A DNA stretch of 64,000 nt from Microbacterium capsulatum (GCF_030865425.1 NZ_JAVFCB010000011.1:53979-117978), one strand, 5' to 3'. Shown: positions 24,737 through 34,808, counted from the first letter of the stretch. Notes: generated by a model not told the origin, from the letters alone. A program made the numbers and translations.

Positions 24737-24744
24737 CGCGGGCC

Positions 24745-25908
24745 TCAGTCCAGGCTCAGCGCGGGCAGCGCGATCTTGCGGCCCTCGGCGCTGGACGCCA
24801 GGCCGGCCTCGGCGAGCTGCACGCCGCGGGCGCCGGCGAGCAGGTCGAAGTCGTATTCCGTTCCGAGCACATACGACTCGAGGAACTCCTCCCACTGCTG
24901 GCGGAACCCGTTCAGGAACACGTCGTTCACGGGCACCTCGGCCCAGTCCGCGTCGTAGTCGTGGGAGTCGGCGAGGTCGGGGTTCCACACCGGCTTCGGG
25001 GTGGCGTTGCGGTGCTGGATCTTCGCGCCGAACAGGCCCACGACCGCGGACCCGTGCGTGCCGTCGACCTGGAACTCGACCAGCTCGTCGCGGTTCACGC
25101 GCACGGTCCAGCTGGAGTTGATCTCGGCCACGATCCCGCCGGAGAGTTCGAAGATGCCGTACGCGGCATCCTCGGCGGTCGCGGTGTAGTGCTCGCCCTT
25201 CTCGTCCCAGCGGTCGGCGATGTGTACGGCGGCCTGCGCGTAGACGCTCTTGACCTCGCCGAACAGGTTCTCCATGACGTAGTTCCAGTGCGGGAACATG
25301 TCGGAGATGATGCCGCCGCCGTCCTCGGTGCGGTAGTTCCAGCTGGGGCGCTGAGCGGGCTGCCAGTCGCCCTCGAACACCCAGTAGCCGAACTCGCCGC
25401 GCACGCAGAGGATCCGTCCGAAGAAGCCGGAGTCGATGAGGCGCTTGAGCTTCTGCAGCCCGGGCAGGTAGAGCTTGTCGTGCACGACGCCGGTCTTGAC
25501 GCCGGCGGTGCGGGCGAGGCGGGCGAGCTCGAGGGCCTCGTCGAGCGACTCGGCCGTCGGCTTCTCGGTGTAGATCGCCTTGCCCGCGGCGATGGCCTTG
25601 CGGATCGCGGTCGCGCGGGCCTTGGTCACGAGGAAGTCGGCGTAGATCTCCCACTGCGGGTCGGCGAGCGCCGCGTCGAGGTCGGTCGTCCAGTCGGCGA
25701 TGCCGTGCTTCGCGGCGAGCTCAGCGAGCTTCTGCTCGCTGCGGCCGACGAGGATCGGCTTGACCGTGACGCGGGTGCCGTCGGGCAGCTCGATGCCGCC
25801 CTGCTCGCGGATCGTCAGGATCGAGCGCACCAGGTGCTGGCGGTAGCCCATGCGCCCGGAGACGCCGTTCATGATGATGCCGATCTCGCGGGTGGTCGTC
25901 TCTGCCAC
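24745..25908 (-). CDS. Gfo/Idh/MocA-family NAD(P)-dependent oxidoreductase
   Basis: A 387-residue oxidoreductase and first gene of the operon. The N-terminal Rossmann part has IGIIMNGVSGRMGYRQHLVRS, then AGKAIYTEKPTAESL (about 121-135), the EKP motif with the catalytic Lys, and GVVHDKLYLPGLQKLKRLI. The C-terminal part has GGGIISDMFPHWNYVMENLFG. It would oxidise or reduce a sugar or cyclitol hydroxyl. GTG 25908 is preceded by GGAGG at good spacing. The frame remains open upstream through repeat array A3, which is not coding. A LacI-type operator lies 42-55 bases upstream. Confidence 0.88.
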   Translation of the reverse strand: MAETTTREIGIIMNGVSGRMGYRQHLVRSILTIREQGGIELPDGTRVTVKPILVGRSEQKLAELAAKHGIADWTTDLDAALADPQWEIYADFLVTKARATAIRKAIAAGKAIYTEKPTAESLDEALELARLARTAGVKTGVVHDKLYLPGLQKLKRLIDSGFFGRILCVRGEFGYWVFEGDWQPAQRPSWNYRTEDGGGIISDMFPHWNYVMENLFGEVKSVYAQAAVHIADRWDEKGEHYTATAEDAAYGIFELSGGIVAEINSSWTVRVNRDELVEFQVDGTHGSAVVGLFGAKIQHRNATPKPVWNPDLADSHDYDADWAEVPVNDVFLNGFRQQWEEFLESYVLGTEYDFDLLAGARGVQLAEAGLASSAEGRKIALPALSLD

Positions 25909-25949
25909 GGTGCCTCCTTCGCTCGTGCTTCCCCCGGTTCCGAACGGCG

Positions 25950-25963
25950 GGTAAGCGCTTTCC
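25950..25963. promoter_or_regulatory. LacI-type operator upstream of the Gfo/Idh operon
   Basis: GGTAAGCGCTTTCC, read on the coding strand as TGGAAAGCGCTTACC, is a near-perfect LacI/cre-like palindrome with central GCGC. The regulator at 20703-21764, whose own leader holds a similar palindrome, is the likely partner. Confidence 0.6.
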
Positions 25964-26089
25964 AGTTGATCCATGGTGGCATGGGGATGCGCTTTCCGCA
26001 AGTGCGGCTGGCGGATCATCGGGGCGGAGCCGGGGCTGTCAGACTCGGGGCGGAGGTGGGGCTGGTGGAGGGGACGGGGGGCGGGCGTG

Positions 26090-26468
26090 GAGATGGATTT
26101 CGCTTCCCGCGCGGGCTCAGCAGCGGCGAAATCCATCCCCGGGGTCGACCGAGACCTCTGCAGGTGTCGCCGAAGATGGATATCGCATCTCGCGCGCGCT
26201 CGACAGAGGCGAATTCCATCTCTGATGCCGGACCGGAGCACCCGGGCGGGCGTGGAGATGGATATCGCTTCCCGCGCCGGCCCGACAGAAGCGATTTCCA
26301 TCTCTGGGGCCGGACCGGGGCACCCCGAGTCCGCCGGAGATGGATTTCGCGTCCCACACGGGCTCAGCAGCTGCGAATTCCATCCCCCGGGGGGACCGGT
26401 GCTCCCGGGGCAGCGCGGGAGATGGATTTCGCTTCCTGCGCGGGTCTCTCAGACGCGAATTCCATCCA
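26090..26468. repeat. Repeat array A3: five units with a regular 82-bp period
   Basis: The 591-bp gap 25909-26499 holds no gene. Five units start at 26090, 26173, 26255, 26337 and 26419 (steps 83, 82, 82, 82). Each opens with GAGATGGATTTCGC or GATGGATATCGC and closes about 50 bp later with GCGAAATCCATC, GCGAATTCCATC or GCGATTTCCATC, giving a hairpin. The linkers also resemble each other (GCCGGACCGGGGCACCC type). Units differ in the loop. No cas genes or identical repeats are present, so this is not CRISPR. Confidence 0.8.
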
Positions 26469-26499
26469 GGGGAGGTCGGATCCGCGTGCCGGAATCCGC

Positions 26500-27558
26500 T
26501 CAGGAGCTGACCCGCACCACCAGCTTCGGCACGAGCAGCGCTGCACCGGGTGCGTCCTGGCCGCCCTCGACCCGGCCCACGACCAGTCCGACCGCCTGTT
26601 CGCCGAGCGCGCCGAAGTCCTGCCGGACGGTGGTCAGCGGCGGGCGGAACTCGGCCGCATCGGCGATGTCGTCGAAGCCGACGACCGCGACGTCGTCCGG
26701 GATCCGGCGGCCGGCGTCGGCGAGGGCGCGGAGCACCCCGAGCGCCATCTGGTCGTTGGCGGCGAAGATCGCGGTGACGGACGGATCCGCCGCGAGACGG
26801 GCTCCGACCTCATGACCGGATGCCGCGCTCCAGTCGCCGCGGATCGGATCCGGGATCGCGATCCCGCGGGCGGCGAGCTCCTCGCGCCAGCCGCGCTCGC
26901 GCTCGGCTGCGGCGAAGGATCCGGCCGGGCCGGCGAGGTGGTGGACGACCGCCCGCCCGCGGTCGACCAGGTGGGCGGTCGCGGCCCGCGCGCCGGCCGC
27001 GTGATCGGTGCCGATCACGGCGAAGCGGGGATCGTCGGGAGAGTCCACGACGACGAGGGCGAGGCCGGCCGGATCCGCGTCGCGGGCGAGCACGGACGCC
27101 TCGTTCAACACGATCGCGCCGTCGACGCCCTGCTCGTGCAGCCGGTCGAAGGCCTCGCCGATCCGCCCGGCGGAGCCCAGGGTGACGACGGCCAGCGCGT
27201 ACCCGCGAGTCTCGGCGGCCTCGGCGACGGCCTGAAGCAGCGCTGAATTGCCGACCGTGGCGAGGGTCTGCGCGACCACGCCGATCGTGCGCGAGCGCCC
27301 CGTGCGCAACGCGCGGGCGGCAAGATGCGGGCGGTAGCCGAGCTCGGCCATCGCCGCTTCGACCCTGGCCCGGGTGCCCGGATCCACACGCGGGCTGTCG
27401 TTGACGACGCGCGACACGGTCTGCCCGGAGACTCCCGCACGCGCCGCGACCATCGCCATGGACACGCGGCCGCTCGGCCGGGGGCCGCGGCGCGCAGGGG
27501 CCGGGGTGCCGGCGTCGATGCCTCGGAGTTCGCGCAACTCGTCGTCGTACTTCGCCAT
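26500..27558 (-). CDS. LacI-family repressor, probable galactose regulator
   Basis: A 352-residue LacI repressor. Helix-turn-helix MAMVAARAGVSGQTVSRVVN (about 34-53) is preceded by a basic N-terminal extension; the sensor domain has ASVTA-type IFAANDQMALGVLRALADAG and VAVVGFDDIADAAEFRPPLT. It is divergent from galT-galK-galE, with a LacI-type operator overlapping the galT -35 box, so repression of the Leloir genes with release by galactose is the simplest reading. ATG 27558 has GGAGAGG upstream. Confidence 0.86.
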   Translation of the reverse strand: MAKYDDELRELRGIDAGTPAPARRGPRPSGRVSMAMVAARAGVSGQTVSRVVNDSPRVDPGTRARVEAAMAELGYRPHLAARALRTGRSRTIGVVAQTLATVGNSALLQAVAEAAETRGYALAVVTLGSAGRIGEAFDRLHEQGVDGAIVLNEASVLARDADPAGLALVVVDSPDDPRFAVIGTDHAAGARAATAHLVDRGRAVVHHLAGPAGSFAAAERERGWREELAARGIAIPDPIRGDWSAASGHEVGARLAADPSVTAIFAANDQMALGVLRALADAGRRIPDDVAVVGFDDIADAAEFRPPLTTVRQDFGALGEQAVGLVVGRVEGGQDAPGAALLVPKLVVRVSS

Positions 27559-27693
27559 GTCCGCCTCTCCGTCCCGATCGCACCCACTCGGCTTCCCTGC
27601 CGGAGCACCCCGTGTCGGCCGATCGCGACTCCGGATCCGCCGGGGGTCACCGGATCCGCTCCCGCTCCGATCCGCCTCGCGCTCAACGCAGGA

Positions 27694-27709
27694 GTGTTGA
27701 CGCTATCAC
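27694..27709. promoter_or_regulatory. Candidate operator over the galT promoter
   Basis: GTGTTGACGCTATCAC is an imperfect palindrome (GTGnTnnCGnnAnCAC) with central CG, the layout of LacI-family sites. It covers the -35 box TTGACG, so binding would block galT transcription. Confidence 0.55.
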
Positions 27710-27726
27710 GCTCCATATCGTACCGT
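27697..27726 (+). promoter_or_regulatory. galT promoter, leaderless
   Basis: TTGACG (27697-27702), an 18-base spacer, and TACCGT (27721-27726). Six bases later comes GTG 27733, so the mRNA probably begins at the start codon. Confidence 0.62.
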
Positions 27727-27732
27727 GTTTAC

Positions 27733-29103
27733 GTGAACATGGAACTGGATCCTGAGTTCGACACGCCCGCCGAGGCCGCGAACGGAGCCACCGCGAACGG
27801 AGCCACCGTGAACGGCACCGCGCCGAACGGAGCCACCGTGAACGGCACCGCGCCGAAAGGGGCCTCCCCCACGCCCGGCACGGCGACCACCGGCGCGAAC
27901 GACACCGCATCCGCCGCCGAAGTCCCGGCGAGCACGGATGTCGCCGGCACCCCCGAACTCCTGGGCGCCGGCGTCGTCAAGCGCGCCACCCGCCTCGCCG
28001 ACGGGCGCGAGCTCGTCTACTACGACGACCCCGGCACCACGCTGCCCGCGGAGCGCTCGATCGACGCGCGCGCCCTCGACCCCCGCCCCGAAACCGCGAT
28101 GATGCGGCAGGACGTGCTCACCGGCGACTGGATCACGTTCGCCACCAAGCGGCAGAACCGGGTGATGATGCCGAGCGCCGACGCCGACCCGCTCGCGCCG
28201 CAGACCCCGACGAACCCCTCCGAGGTGCCGGCGCTGTACGACGTCGCCGTCTTCGAGAACCGCTCGCCGTCGTTCGGCCCTGCCCTCGCCGAGGCGTTCG
28301 GCGGTGCACCAGAGGGCCGCAACGCCCCGCACGGCCTGGACGACCTCGAGGCGATCGGCATCGCCCGCACCCGCACGAGCGTCGGCCGGTGCGAGGTCGT
28401 CTGCTTCAGCCCGGAGCACGCCGGATCCTTCGGCACCCAGTCCGTCACCCGCGCCCGCACCGTGATCGAGGCCTGGGCGGATCGCACCGCAGCCCTGTCG
28501 GCCCTGCCCGGGATCGAGCAGGTGTTCCCGTTCGAGAACCGCGGCGAGGCGATCGGCGTCACCCTGCCGCACCCGCACGGCCAGATCTACGCCTACCCGT
28601 ACGTCACGCCGCGCACGCAGCGGCTGCGCGAGAGCATCGACCGCACGGACAAGAGCCTGTTCGCGCGGATCCTGGAGAGCGAACAGCGCTCGGACCGGGT
28701 CGTGCTGCAGGGCGAGCACTGGACCGCGTACGTGCCGTTCGCGGCGCGCTGGCCGCTCGAGGTGCAGCTGCTGCCGCACCGCCACGTGCCCGACTTCTCG
28801 GAGCTGTCCAGCCAGGAGCGCGACGAGCTCGCCCCGCTCTACCTGCATCTGCTTCGCGGCGTCGACGCCCTGTACGAGACCCCGACCCCGTACATCGCGG
28901 CCTGGCACCAGGCGCCCGTGCACGTCGCGCGCGACACCATCCGGATGCGGCTCGAGCTCACCAGCCCCCGCCGTGCCGCCGACAAGCTGAAGTTCCTCGC
29001 CGGATCCGAGGCCGCCATGTCCGCCTGGACCGCCGAGATCCTCCCCGAGGACGCCGCCGCACGCCTCCGCGAGGCGATCGCGTCGGTGCCGGCCCCCGTC
29101 TGA
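27733..29103 (+). CDS. galT: Galactose-1-phosphate uridylyltransferase
   Basis: A 456-residue enzyme transferring UMP from UDP-glucose to galactose-1-phosphate. The catalytic LPHPHGQIYAYPYV (about 278-291, nucleophile His in HPHGQ) is intact, along with VAVFENRSPSFGPAL, FPFENRGEAIG and VQLLPHRHVPDF. The protein has about 75 extra N-terminal residues of low complexity, encoded partly by a 30-bp tandem repeat (about 27796-27855) giving NGATVNGTAP units. Each unit contains GGAG five bases before an in-frame GTG, so shorter internal starts are possible. I chose GTG 27733 from the promoter position. Confidence 0.92.
   Translation: MNMELDPEFDTPAEAANGATANGATVNGTAPNGATVNGTAPKGASPTPGTATTGANDTASAAEVPASTDVAGTPELLGAGVVKRATRLADGRELVYYDDPGTTLPAERSIDARALDPRPETAMMRQDVLTGDWITFATKRQNRVMMPSADADPLAPQTPTNPSEVPALYDVAVFENRSPSFGPALAEAFGGAPEGRNAPHGLDDLEAIGIARTRTSVGRCEVVCFSPEHAGSFGTQSVTRARTVIEAWADRTAALSALPGIEQVFPFENRGEAIGVTLPHPHGQIYAYPYVTPRTQRLRESIDRTDKSLFARILESEQRSDRVVLQGEHWTAYVPFAARWPLEVQLLPHRHVPDFSELSSQERDELAPLYLHLLRGVDALYETPTPYIAAWHQAPVHVARDTIRMRLELTSPRRAADKLKFLAGSEAAMSAWTAEILPEDAAARLREAIASVPAPV
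27796..27855 (+). repeat. 30-bp tandem repeat in the galT 5' coding region
   Basis: Two consecutive identical 30-bp units beginning AACGGAGCCACCGTGAACGG and ending CACCGCGCCG, preceded by partial units. They encode NGATVNGTAP and could vary in copy number by slippage. Confidence 0.75.
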
Positions 29104-29120
29104 TCCCCCTCCCCTCCGTA

Positions 29121-29198
29121 CCGTGTCCCACCTTCTGCGCCCGAATCGCCCTTTCGGCAGCGGGAAGTGGGACATCACCCACCGAAAGTGGGACACGG
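29121..29198. repeat. Intergenic repeat family C, copy 2 (between galT and galK)
   Basis: Starts CCGTGTCCCACCTTCTGC and ends GAAAGTGGGACACGG, with an inner GGGAAGTGGGACA. It occupies most of the 122-bp galT-galK gap. Confidence 0.78.
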
Positions 29199-29225
29199 AC
29201 AGCACTCACCCTCCGAGGAGACCCG

Positions 29226-30614
<1,389 letters not shown>

Positions 30615-30633
30615 CCTACCAGATCCGCCCCTG

Positions 30634-30712
30634 CTGACCGCGAGACCGATCCTGCGTCGCGAAACCCCGCGTATGAACGTCGGTCTCGAACCCCGGATTC
30701 GGTCTCGCGGTC
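30634..30712. repeat. Intergenic repeat family D, copy 2 (between galK and galE)
   Basis: The ends TGACCGCGAGACCGA and TCGGTCTCGCGGTCA are perfect complements, with further GTCGGTCTCG words inside. It fills much of the 168-bp galK-galE gap. Confidence 0.8.
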
Positions 30713-30782
30713 ACCAGGGCCGGCCGGGCCCCTGGAAGAATGGGCGGGCGGATCCCGACACCCGAACGATCGAAGGAGACCC

Positions 30783-31760
30783 ATGTCCTGGCTTGTCACC
30801 GGCGGCGCCGGCTACATCGGATCGCACGTCGTCCGCGCTCTCGCGGGAGCCGGGCTGACCCCGGTCGTCCTCGACGACCTCTCCAGCGGACGGCCGTCGT
30901 TCGTGCCCGAGGGCGTCGCTCTCGTCGAGGGCAGCATCCTCGACCGCGAGCTCGTCAAGCGCACCCTCGTCGAGCACGGCGTGCAGGGCGTGATCCACGT
31001 CGCCGGCTTCAAATACGCGGGAGTCTCGATGCAGCGCCCGCTGCACACCTACGCCCAGAACGTCGAGGGCACCCGCGTCATCCTCGAGGCCATGGCGGCC
31101 ACAGGCGTCACGAACATCGTGTTCTCGTCGAGCGCCGCCGTGTACGGCACCCCCGACGTCCCGCTCGTCGTCGAGAGCACCGAGAAGCGCCCGGCGAGCC
31201 CGTACGGCGAGTCCAAGCTCATCGGCGAGTGGCTGCTGCGCGACGAGGCGGTCGCGACGGCCGGGTCCGAGCGCCCGCTCGTGCACACGTCGCTGCGGTA
31301 CTTCAACGTCGTCGGATCCGCGGACCCGACCGTCTTCGACGTCAGCCCGCACAACCTCTTCCCGATCGTCTTCGAGAAGCTGCTCGCGGGCGAGACCCCG
31401 CGCATCAACGGAGACGACTACGCCACCGAAGACGGCACGAACGTGCGCGACTACGTGCACGTCGGCGACATCGCGCTCGCCCACGTCGCCGCCGCGCAGC
31501 GCATGATCGCCGGCGAGCCGCTCGAGGCGGCCTACAACCTGGGCTCCGGCGACGGCCTCTCGGTCCGCCAGATCATGGACGCGATGGTCCGGGTGACCGG
31601 CATCGAGTTCACGCCCGAGGTCGGCCCGCGCCGCCCCGGCGACCCCGACCGGATCGTCGCGACCGGCGAACTCGCCGCGCGCGACCTGGACTGGCGGATG
31701 CGGCACACCGTCGACGAGATGGTCCGCTCCGGTTGGGAAGCCCGCCGGAACGCCGGCTGA
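30783..31760 (+). CDS. galE: UDP-glucose 4-epimerase
   Basis: A 325-residue short-chain dehydrogenase-type epimerase interconverting UDP-galactose and UDP-glucose with tightly bound NAD+. It has the nucleotide motif TGGAGYIGSHVVRAL (about 6-20), SSSAAVYG, the catalytic SPYGESK (Tyr and Lys, about 140-146) and LRYFNVVGS. It completes the Leloir set with galT and galK. GAAGGAG precedes ATG 30783. A separate promoter is possible because a family D repeat intervenes. Confidence 0.95.
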   Translation: MSWLVTGGAGYIGSHVVRALAGAGLTPVVLDDLSSGRPSFVPEGVALVEGSILDRELVKRTLVEHGVQGVIHVAGFKYAGVSMQRPLHTYAQNVEGTRVILEAMAATGVTNIVFSSSAAVYGTPDVPLVVESTEKRPASPYGESKLIGEWLLRDEAVATAGSERPLVHTSLRYFNVVGSADPTVFDVSPHNLFPIVFEKLLAGETPRINGDDYATEDGTNVRDYVHVGDIALAHVAAAQRMIAGEPLEAAYNLGSGDGLSVRQIMDAMVRVTGIEFTPEVGPRRPGDPDRIVATGELAARDLDWRMRHTVDEMVRSGWEARRNAG

Positions 31761-31811
31761 GCGGATCCGGATCCGTTCCCGGATCGTCCACGGCGGGCCT
31801 CCCGGACACGA

Positions 31812-33338
31812 TCAGATCAGCGGCCGTACCGACGCGTACAGGTCGGACAGCTCCCGGGTCGGGGTGTCGTAGACGCGCCCCCGGCGGCCGTGCTCGTCGT
31901 GGCGCGACCAGCCCGGATCCCGGCCCGCGATGAACGCGACGGCGGCGGCGTGCAGCTCGTCGGCGAGGGCCTGCGGCGGGTTCGGCCCGGCGAGCGGCTC
32001 CATCGCCGGCCCGTCCAGGCAGTCGAAGAAGAACGGCACGTCGAGGCAGTGCTCGGCGAACCCGAAATGCCCGGACGGCCACGCGAACCGGTACACCCAG
32101 GTGGGTGCGGATCCGCGATCCGCGACGATCCTCAGGATCGCGGCGCGGAACATCCGGTCGGTCAGCACGCGGCCGGCGAGGCGCGCCTTGCCCTTCGCGC
32201 GCACGTCGGCGTTCGCGGCCAGGTAGGCGGAACGCGCCGCCTTCGGAACGCCGAGCCTGCCGAGCAGCATCCCGGTCGGCACCCAGCGCATGATCCTGCC
32301 CGCGTCGGCGGTCGCCATCGAGAACTCGTCGTCGGTCGCGCCGAGCACGAGCGGCTTGTCGGATCCGACCCCCGCACGGAACGACTCCGGCGTGGGGCGA
32401 AGGATCAGCTCGCCGTCCACGGACGGGCCCAGCGGCAGCCCGTTCTCGATGATGTCGCTCATGTCGCCGCCGTCGAAGGCGGTGAGCTTCTTCTGCGCCT
32501 CGAGGATGCGCTCCTCGCTCAGCGCGCCGAGCCCCGCCCGCGTCGGTGCGGCGCCGAGCTCCGCGGCGAGCGCCCGCCCGAACGCCTCCGAACGCTCCGC
32601 CGACACGTCGGCCAGGGCGCCCGAGATCGCGTAGACGCCGTGGAAGAGGTGCTGTGCGGCCTCCATGCCGAGCAGGGTCATCACGGCCCCGCCACCCGCG
32701 GACTGGCCCGCGATCGTGACCCGCGACGGATCCCCGCCGAAGGCCGCGATGTTCTCCTGCACCCACTCGAGGGCGAGCAGCCAGTCCCGCACGCCGCGGT
32801 TGGCGGGGGCGTCCTCGATCCAGCCGAAGCCGTCGAAGCCCAGCCGGTACGAGATCGTCACGGTCACGACGCCGTCGCGGTTGAAGTTGCGACCGTCGTA
32901 CCAGGGGCTGGCCGGGGAGCCGGCGAAGTACCCGCCGCCGTGGATCCAGACCAGCACGGGCAGCCCCGCGCCCTCCGCCGGTTCCGCGGGAGACGGCGTG
33001 AACACGTTCACGTTCAGTGTCGACTGCCCGGGCACGCTGGGCTCGGGGATGAGCGTCACGCCCGGGTCGCCCCGCTGCGCCGTCGGTCCGAACGCCGCGG
33101 CGTCGAACACCCCGTGCCACGGAGCCTGCGGAACGGGCGCCCGGAACCGTCGCTCCCCCACCGGCGCCTCCGCGAACGGGATCCCCAGGAACGCGGCGGA
33201 GCGCAGCGCGCCGCGTTCGCCGGATCCGGGCGCGGTGGTGGCGCGCCAGCGCCCGCGCACGACGCCGGCGGCGGTGCGCACCTCGGGGTGGGCATCGGCC
33301 GTGGCGACGGCGCCGGGTTCGGTCTGGGTGCTCTCCAT
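31812..33338 (-). CDS. Type B carboxylesterase
   Basis: A 508-residue alpha/beta hydrolase. The oxyanion region is VWIHGGGYFAGSPASPWYDG and the nucleophile elbow is TIAGQSAGGGAVM (Ser in GQSAG, about 208). The catalytic His is in AEHCLDVPFFF. It cleaves carboxylic esters, probably in the cytoplasm as no signal peptide is visible. It lies 26 bp downstream of an MFS transporter gene in the same direction and is probably co-transcribed under the divergent TetR repressor. A close paralogue lies at 36519-38051. ATG 33338 follows GAAGGGA. Confidence 0.9.
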   Translation of the reverse strand: MESTQTEPGAVATADAHPEVRTAAGVVRGRWRATTAPGSGERGALRSAAFLGIPFAEAPVGERRFRAPVPQAPWHGVFDAAAFGPTAQRGDPGVTLIPEPSVPGQSTLNVNVFTPSPAEPAEGAGLPVLVWIHGGGYFAGSPASPWYDGRNFNRDGVVTVTISYRLGFDGFGWIEDAPANRGVRDWLLALEWVQENIAAFGGDPSRVTIAGQSAGGGAVMTLLGMEAAQHLFHGVYAISGALADVSAERSEAFGRALAAELGAAPTRAGLGALSEERILEAQKKLTAFDGGDMSDIIENGLPLGPSVDGELILRPTPESFRAGVGSDKPLVLGATDDEFSMATADAGRIMRWVPTGMLLGRLGVPKAARSAYLAANADVRAKGKARLAGRVLTDRMFRAAILRIVADRGSAPTWVYRFAWPSGHFGFAEHCLDVPFFFDCLDGPAMEPLAGPNPPQALADELHAAAVAFIAGRDPGWSRHDEHGRRGRVYDTPTRELSDLYASVRPLI

Positions 33339-33364
33339 GGGGTTCCCTTCGGAGGGTTCGGGCG

Positions 33365-34672
33365 TCACTTGACGCCGCGGATCGGGGCGGTGGCGACGGC
33401 GGCGAGGATCGCGAACACGATCGCGAAGACGAAGAGCATCGGGTACCCGCCGAAGGATCCGATGATCATCGCCGCGATCGGCGCGCTGAGCGCCTGCGGG
33501 ATGTTGGTGGCAACGTTGAGGATGCCGAGGTCCTTGCCCGCCGAGGCGCCCTCGTCCGGCAGCACCTCGGTCATCAAGGCCGCGTCCACCGACATGTACA
33601 GACCGAAGCCGATGCCGTTGACGATGCTCATCGCGATCATGCCGGTCAGGTTCGGCATGATCAGGGGCATCGCGAGGCCCGCGACCATGATCACGGTGGC
33701 GCCGTAGATGAACACCTTGCGGCGACCGACCCTGTCGCTCCACCAGCCGGAGAGCGCGATCGCGGCGAGGGTCGGGAGGAAGGCCACCAGGGTCAGCGTG
33801 ACGACCGCGCCCTGGGCCTGCTGCAGCGGCATCCTGATGTAGTCGGTGAGGATGTAGAGCTGGTATGCGGTGACGACGAAGTAGCCCAGGATCAGCAGGA
33901 ACCGGGCCGCGAACGCCCAGGCGAAGTCGGGGTGCTTGCGGGGGTTGATCCAGAAGCCCCGGAAGAACGCGCCCCAGCGGAACGGCTCGACCGAGGCGTC
34001 CTTCGAGGACCAGTCCCGGTTGAGGAGCACGAACAGCACCGTCACGACGATCACGGCGCCGCCGAAGATCGCGTAGCCGACGCCGATCTGGGCCGCGAGC
34101 GAGCCCGCCAGCATGACGCCGACGGTCATGCCGAGCTGGGTGCCGAGTCCGATCATGGCGCTCGCCCCGCCGCGCTTCGAGCGAGGGAATCGGTCGGCGG
34201 TGATCGTCGTGAGCGGTGCCTGCAGGAAGTTCAGGGCGACCTGGATGACGACCCAGAAGACCGTGATCCAGAGGATGTCGGTGAGCGACCCGAGGCCGAA
34301 CAGCATGATGCCGCCGACGATCGCGCCGACGACCATCCACGGCGCGCGCCGGCCGAAGCGGGAGCGGGTGCGGTCGCTGAAGACGCCGGCGAGAGGCTGC
34401 GCGAAGAGGGTGAACACGAACGACGTGGTGGTGACGATCGCGAGGTTCTGCACCTTGTGCGCCTCGTCGAGCAGGGCGATCTGCGAGGGCAGCAGGATCG
34501 CGATGAGGCCGCCGTAGGTCGCGAACAGCGTGAGCGAGGCGGCGAGCAGGCTGGGCAGCAGGCGCCGGTTCGCGGGCGGGCTCGCGGCGGGTCGCCCGGC
34601 GGCGGGCGGCTCGGTGGAGATGACGCCGGTCGGGGCGATCCCGGCGGCAGGATCCTGCGGGGTGATGGTCAT
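33365..34672 (-). CDS. MFS transporter
   Basis: A 435-residue major facilitator with 12 predicted hydrophobic segments. The loop 2-3 motif is AGVFSDRTRSRFGRRAPWM and the equivalent in the second half is SGWWSDRVGRRKVFIYGA. It most resembles sugar/drug:H+ members. Being upstream of and in line with an esterase suggests uptake of an esterified compound, or its export. ATG 34672 has GAGGAG upstream; a longer frame exists but passes through the operator region. Confidence 0.86.
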   Translation of the reverse strand: MTITPQDPAAGIAPTGVISTEPPAAGRPAASPPANRRLLPSLLAASLTLFATYGGLIAILLPSQIALLDEAHKVQNLAIVTTTSFVFTLFAQPLAGVFSDRTRSRFGRRAPWMVVGAIVGGIMLFGLGSLTDILWITVFWVVIQVALNFLQAPLTTITADRFPRSKRGGASAMIGLGTQLGMTVGVMLAGSLAAQIGVGYAIFGGAVIVVTVLFVLLNRDWSSKDASVEPFRWGAFFRGFWINPRKHPDFAWAFAARFLLILGYFVVTAYQLYILTDYIRMPLQQAQGAVVTLTLVAFLPTLAAIALSGWWSDRVGRRKVFIYGATVIMVAGLAMPLIMPNLTGMIAMSIVNGIGFGLYMSVDAALMTEVLPDEGASAGKDLGILNVATNIPQALSAPIAAMIIGSFGGYPMLFVFAIVFAILAAVATAPIRGVK

Positions 34673-34710
34673 GGCTGCTCCTCGTCGAGCGCGGTCAGGT
34701 GCGTGCAATC

Positions 34711-34725
34711 CCGAACACTGTTCGG
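34711..34725. promoter_or_regulatory. TetR operator 1
   Basis: CCGAACACTGTTCGG, perfect 6-bp arms with a 3-base centre, in the divergent MFS-TetR gap on the MFS side. Confidence 0.72.
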
Positions 34726-34776
34726 CTTTTTGCTGCAGACACTCTCGCACGCGCGCGGCCGACGCGCAAGAGATTG

Positions 34777-34791
34777 CCGAACGTTGTTCGG
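34777..34791. promoter_or_regulatory. TetR operator 2
   Basis: CCGAACGTTGTTCGG, the same arms as operator 1 and 66 bp from it, just upstream of the TetR -10 box. Confidence 0.72.
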
Positions 34792-34808
34792 TTTTGTTTC
34801 CCAGGCGT

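Noticed and set aside
26090..26468. CRISPR array, because of the regular 82-bp spacing.
   Set aside because: The units are not identical repeats, the linkers resemble each other rather than being unique spacers, and no cas gene is nearby.
25973..26815. A coding region with repeated MDFASRAG-like peptides across the A3 array.
   Set aside because: All frames stay open because the repeats lack stop codons; there is no RBS and no known domain, and the frame runs antisense into the LacI gene.
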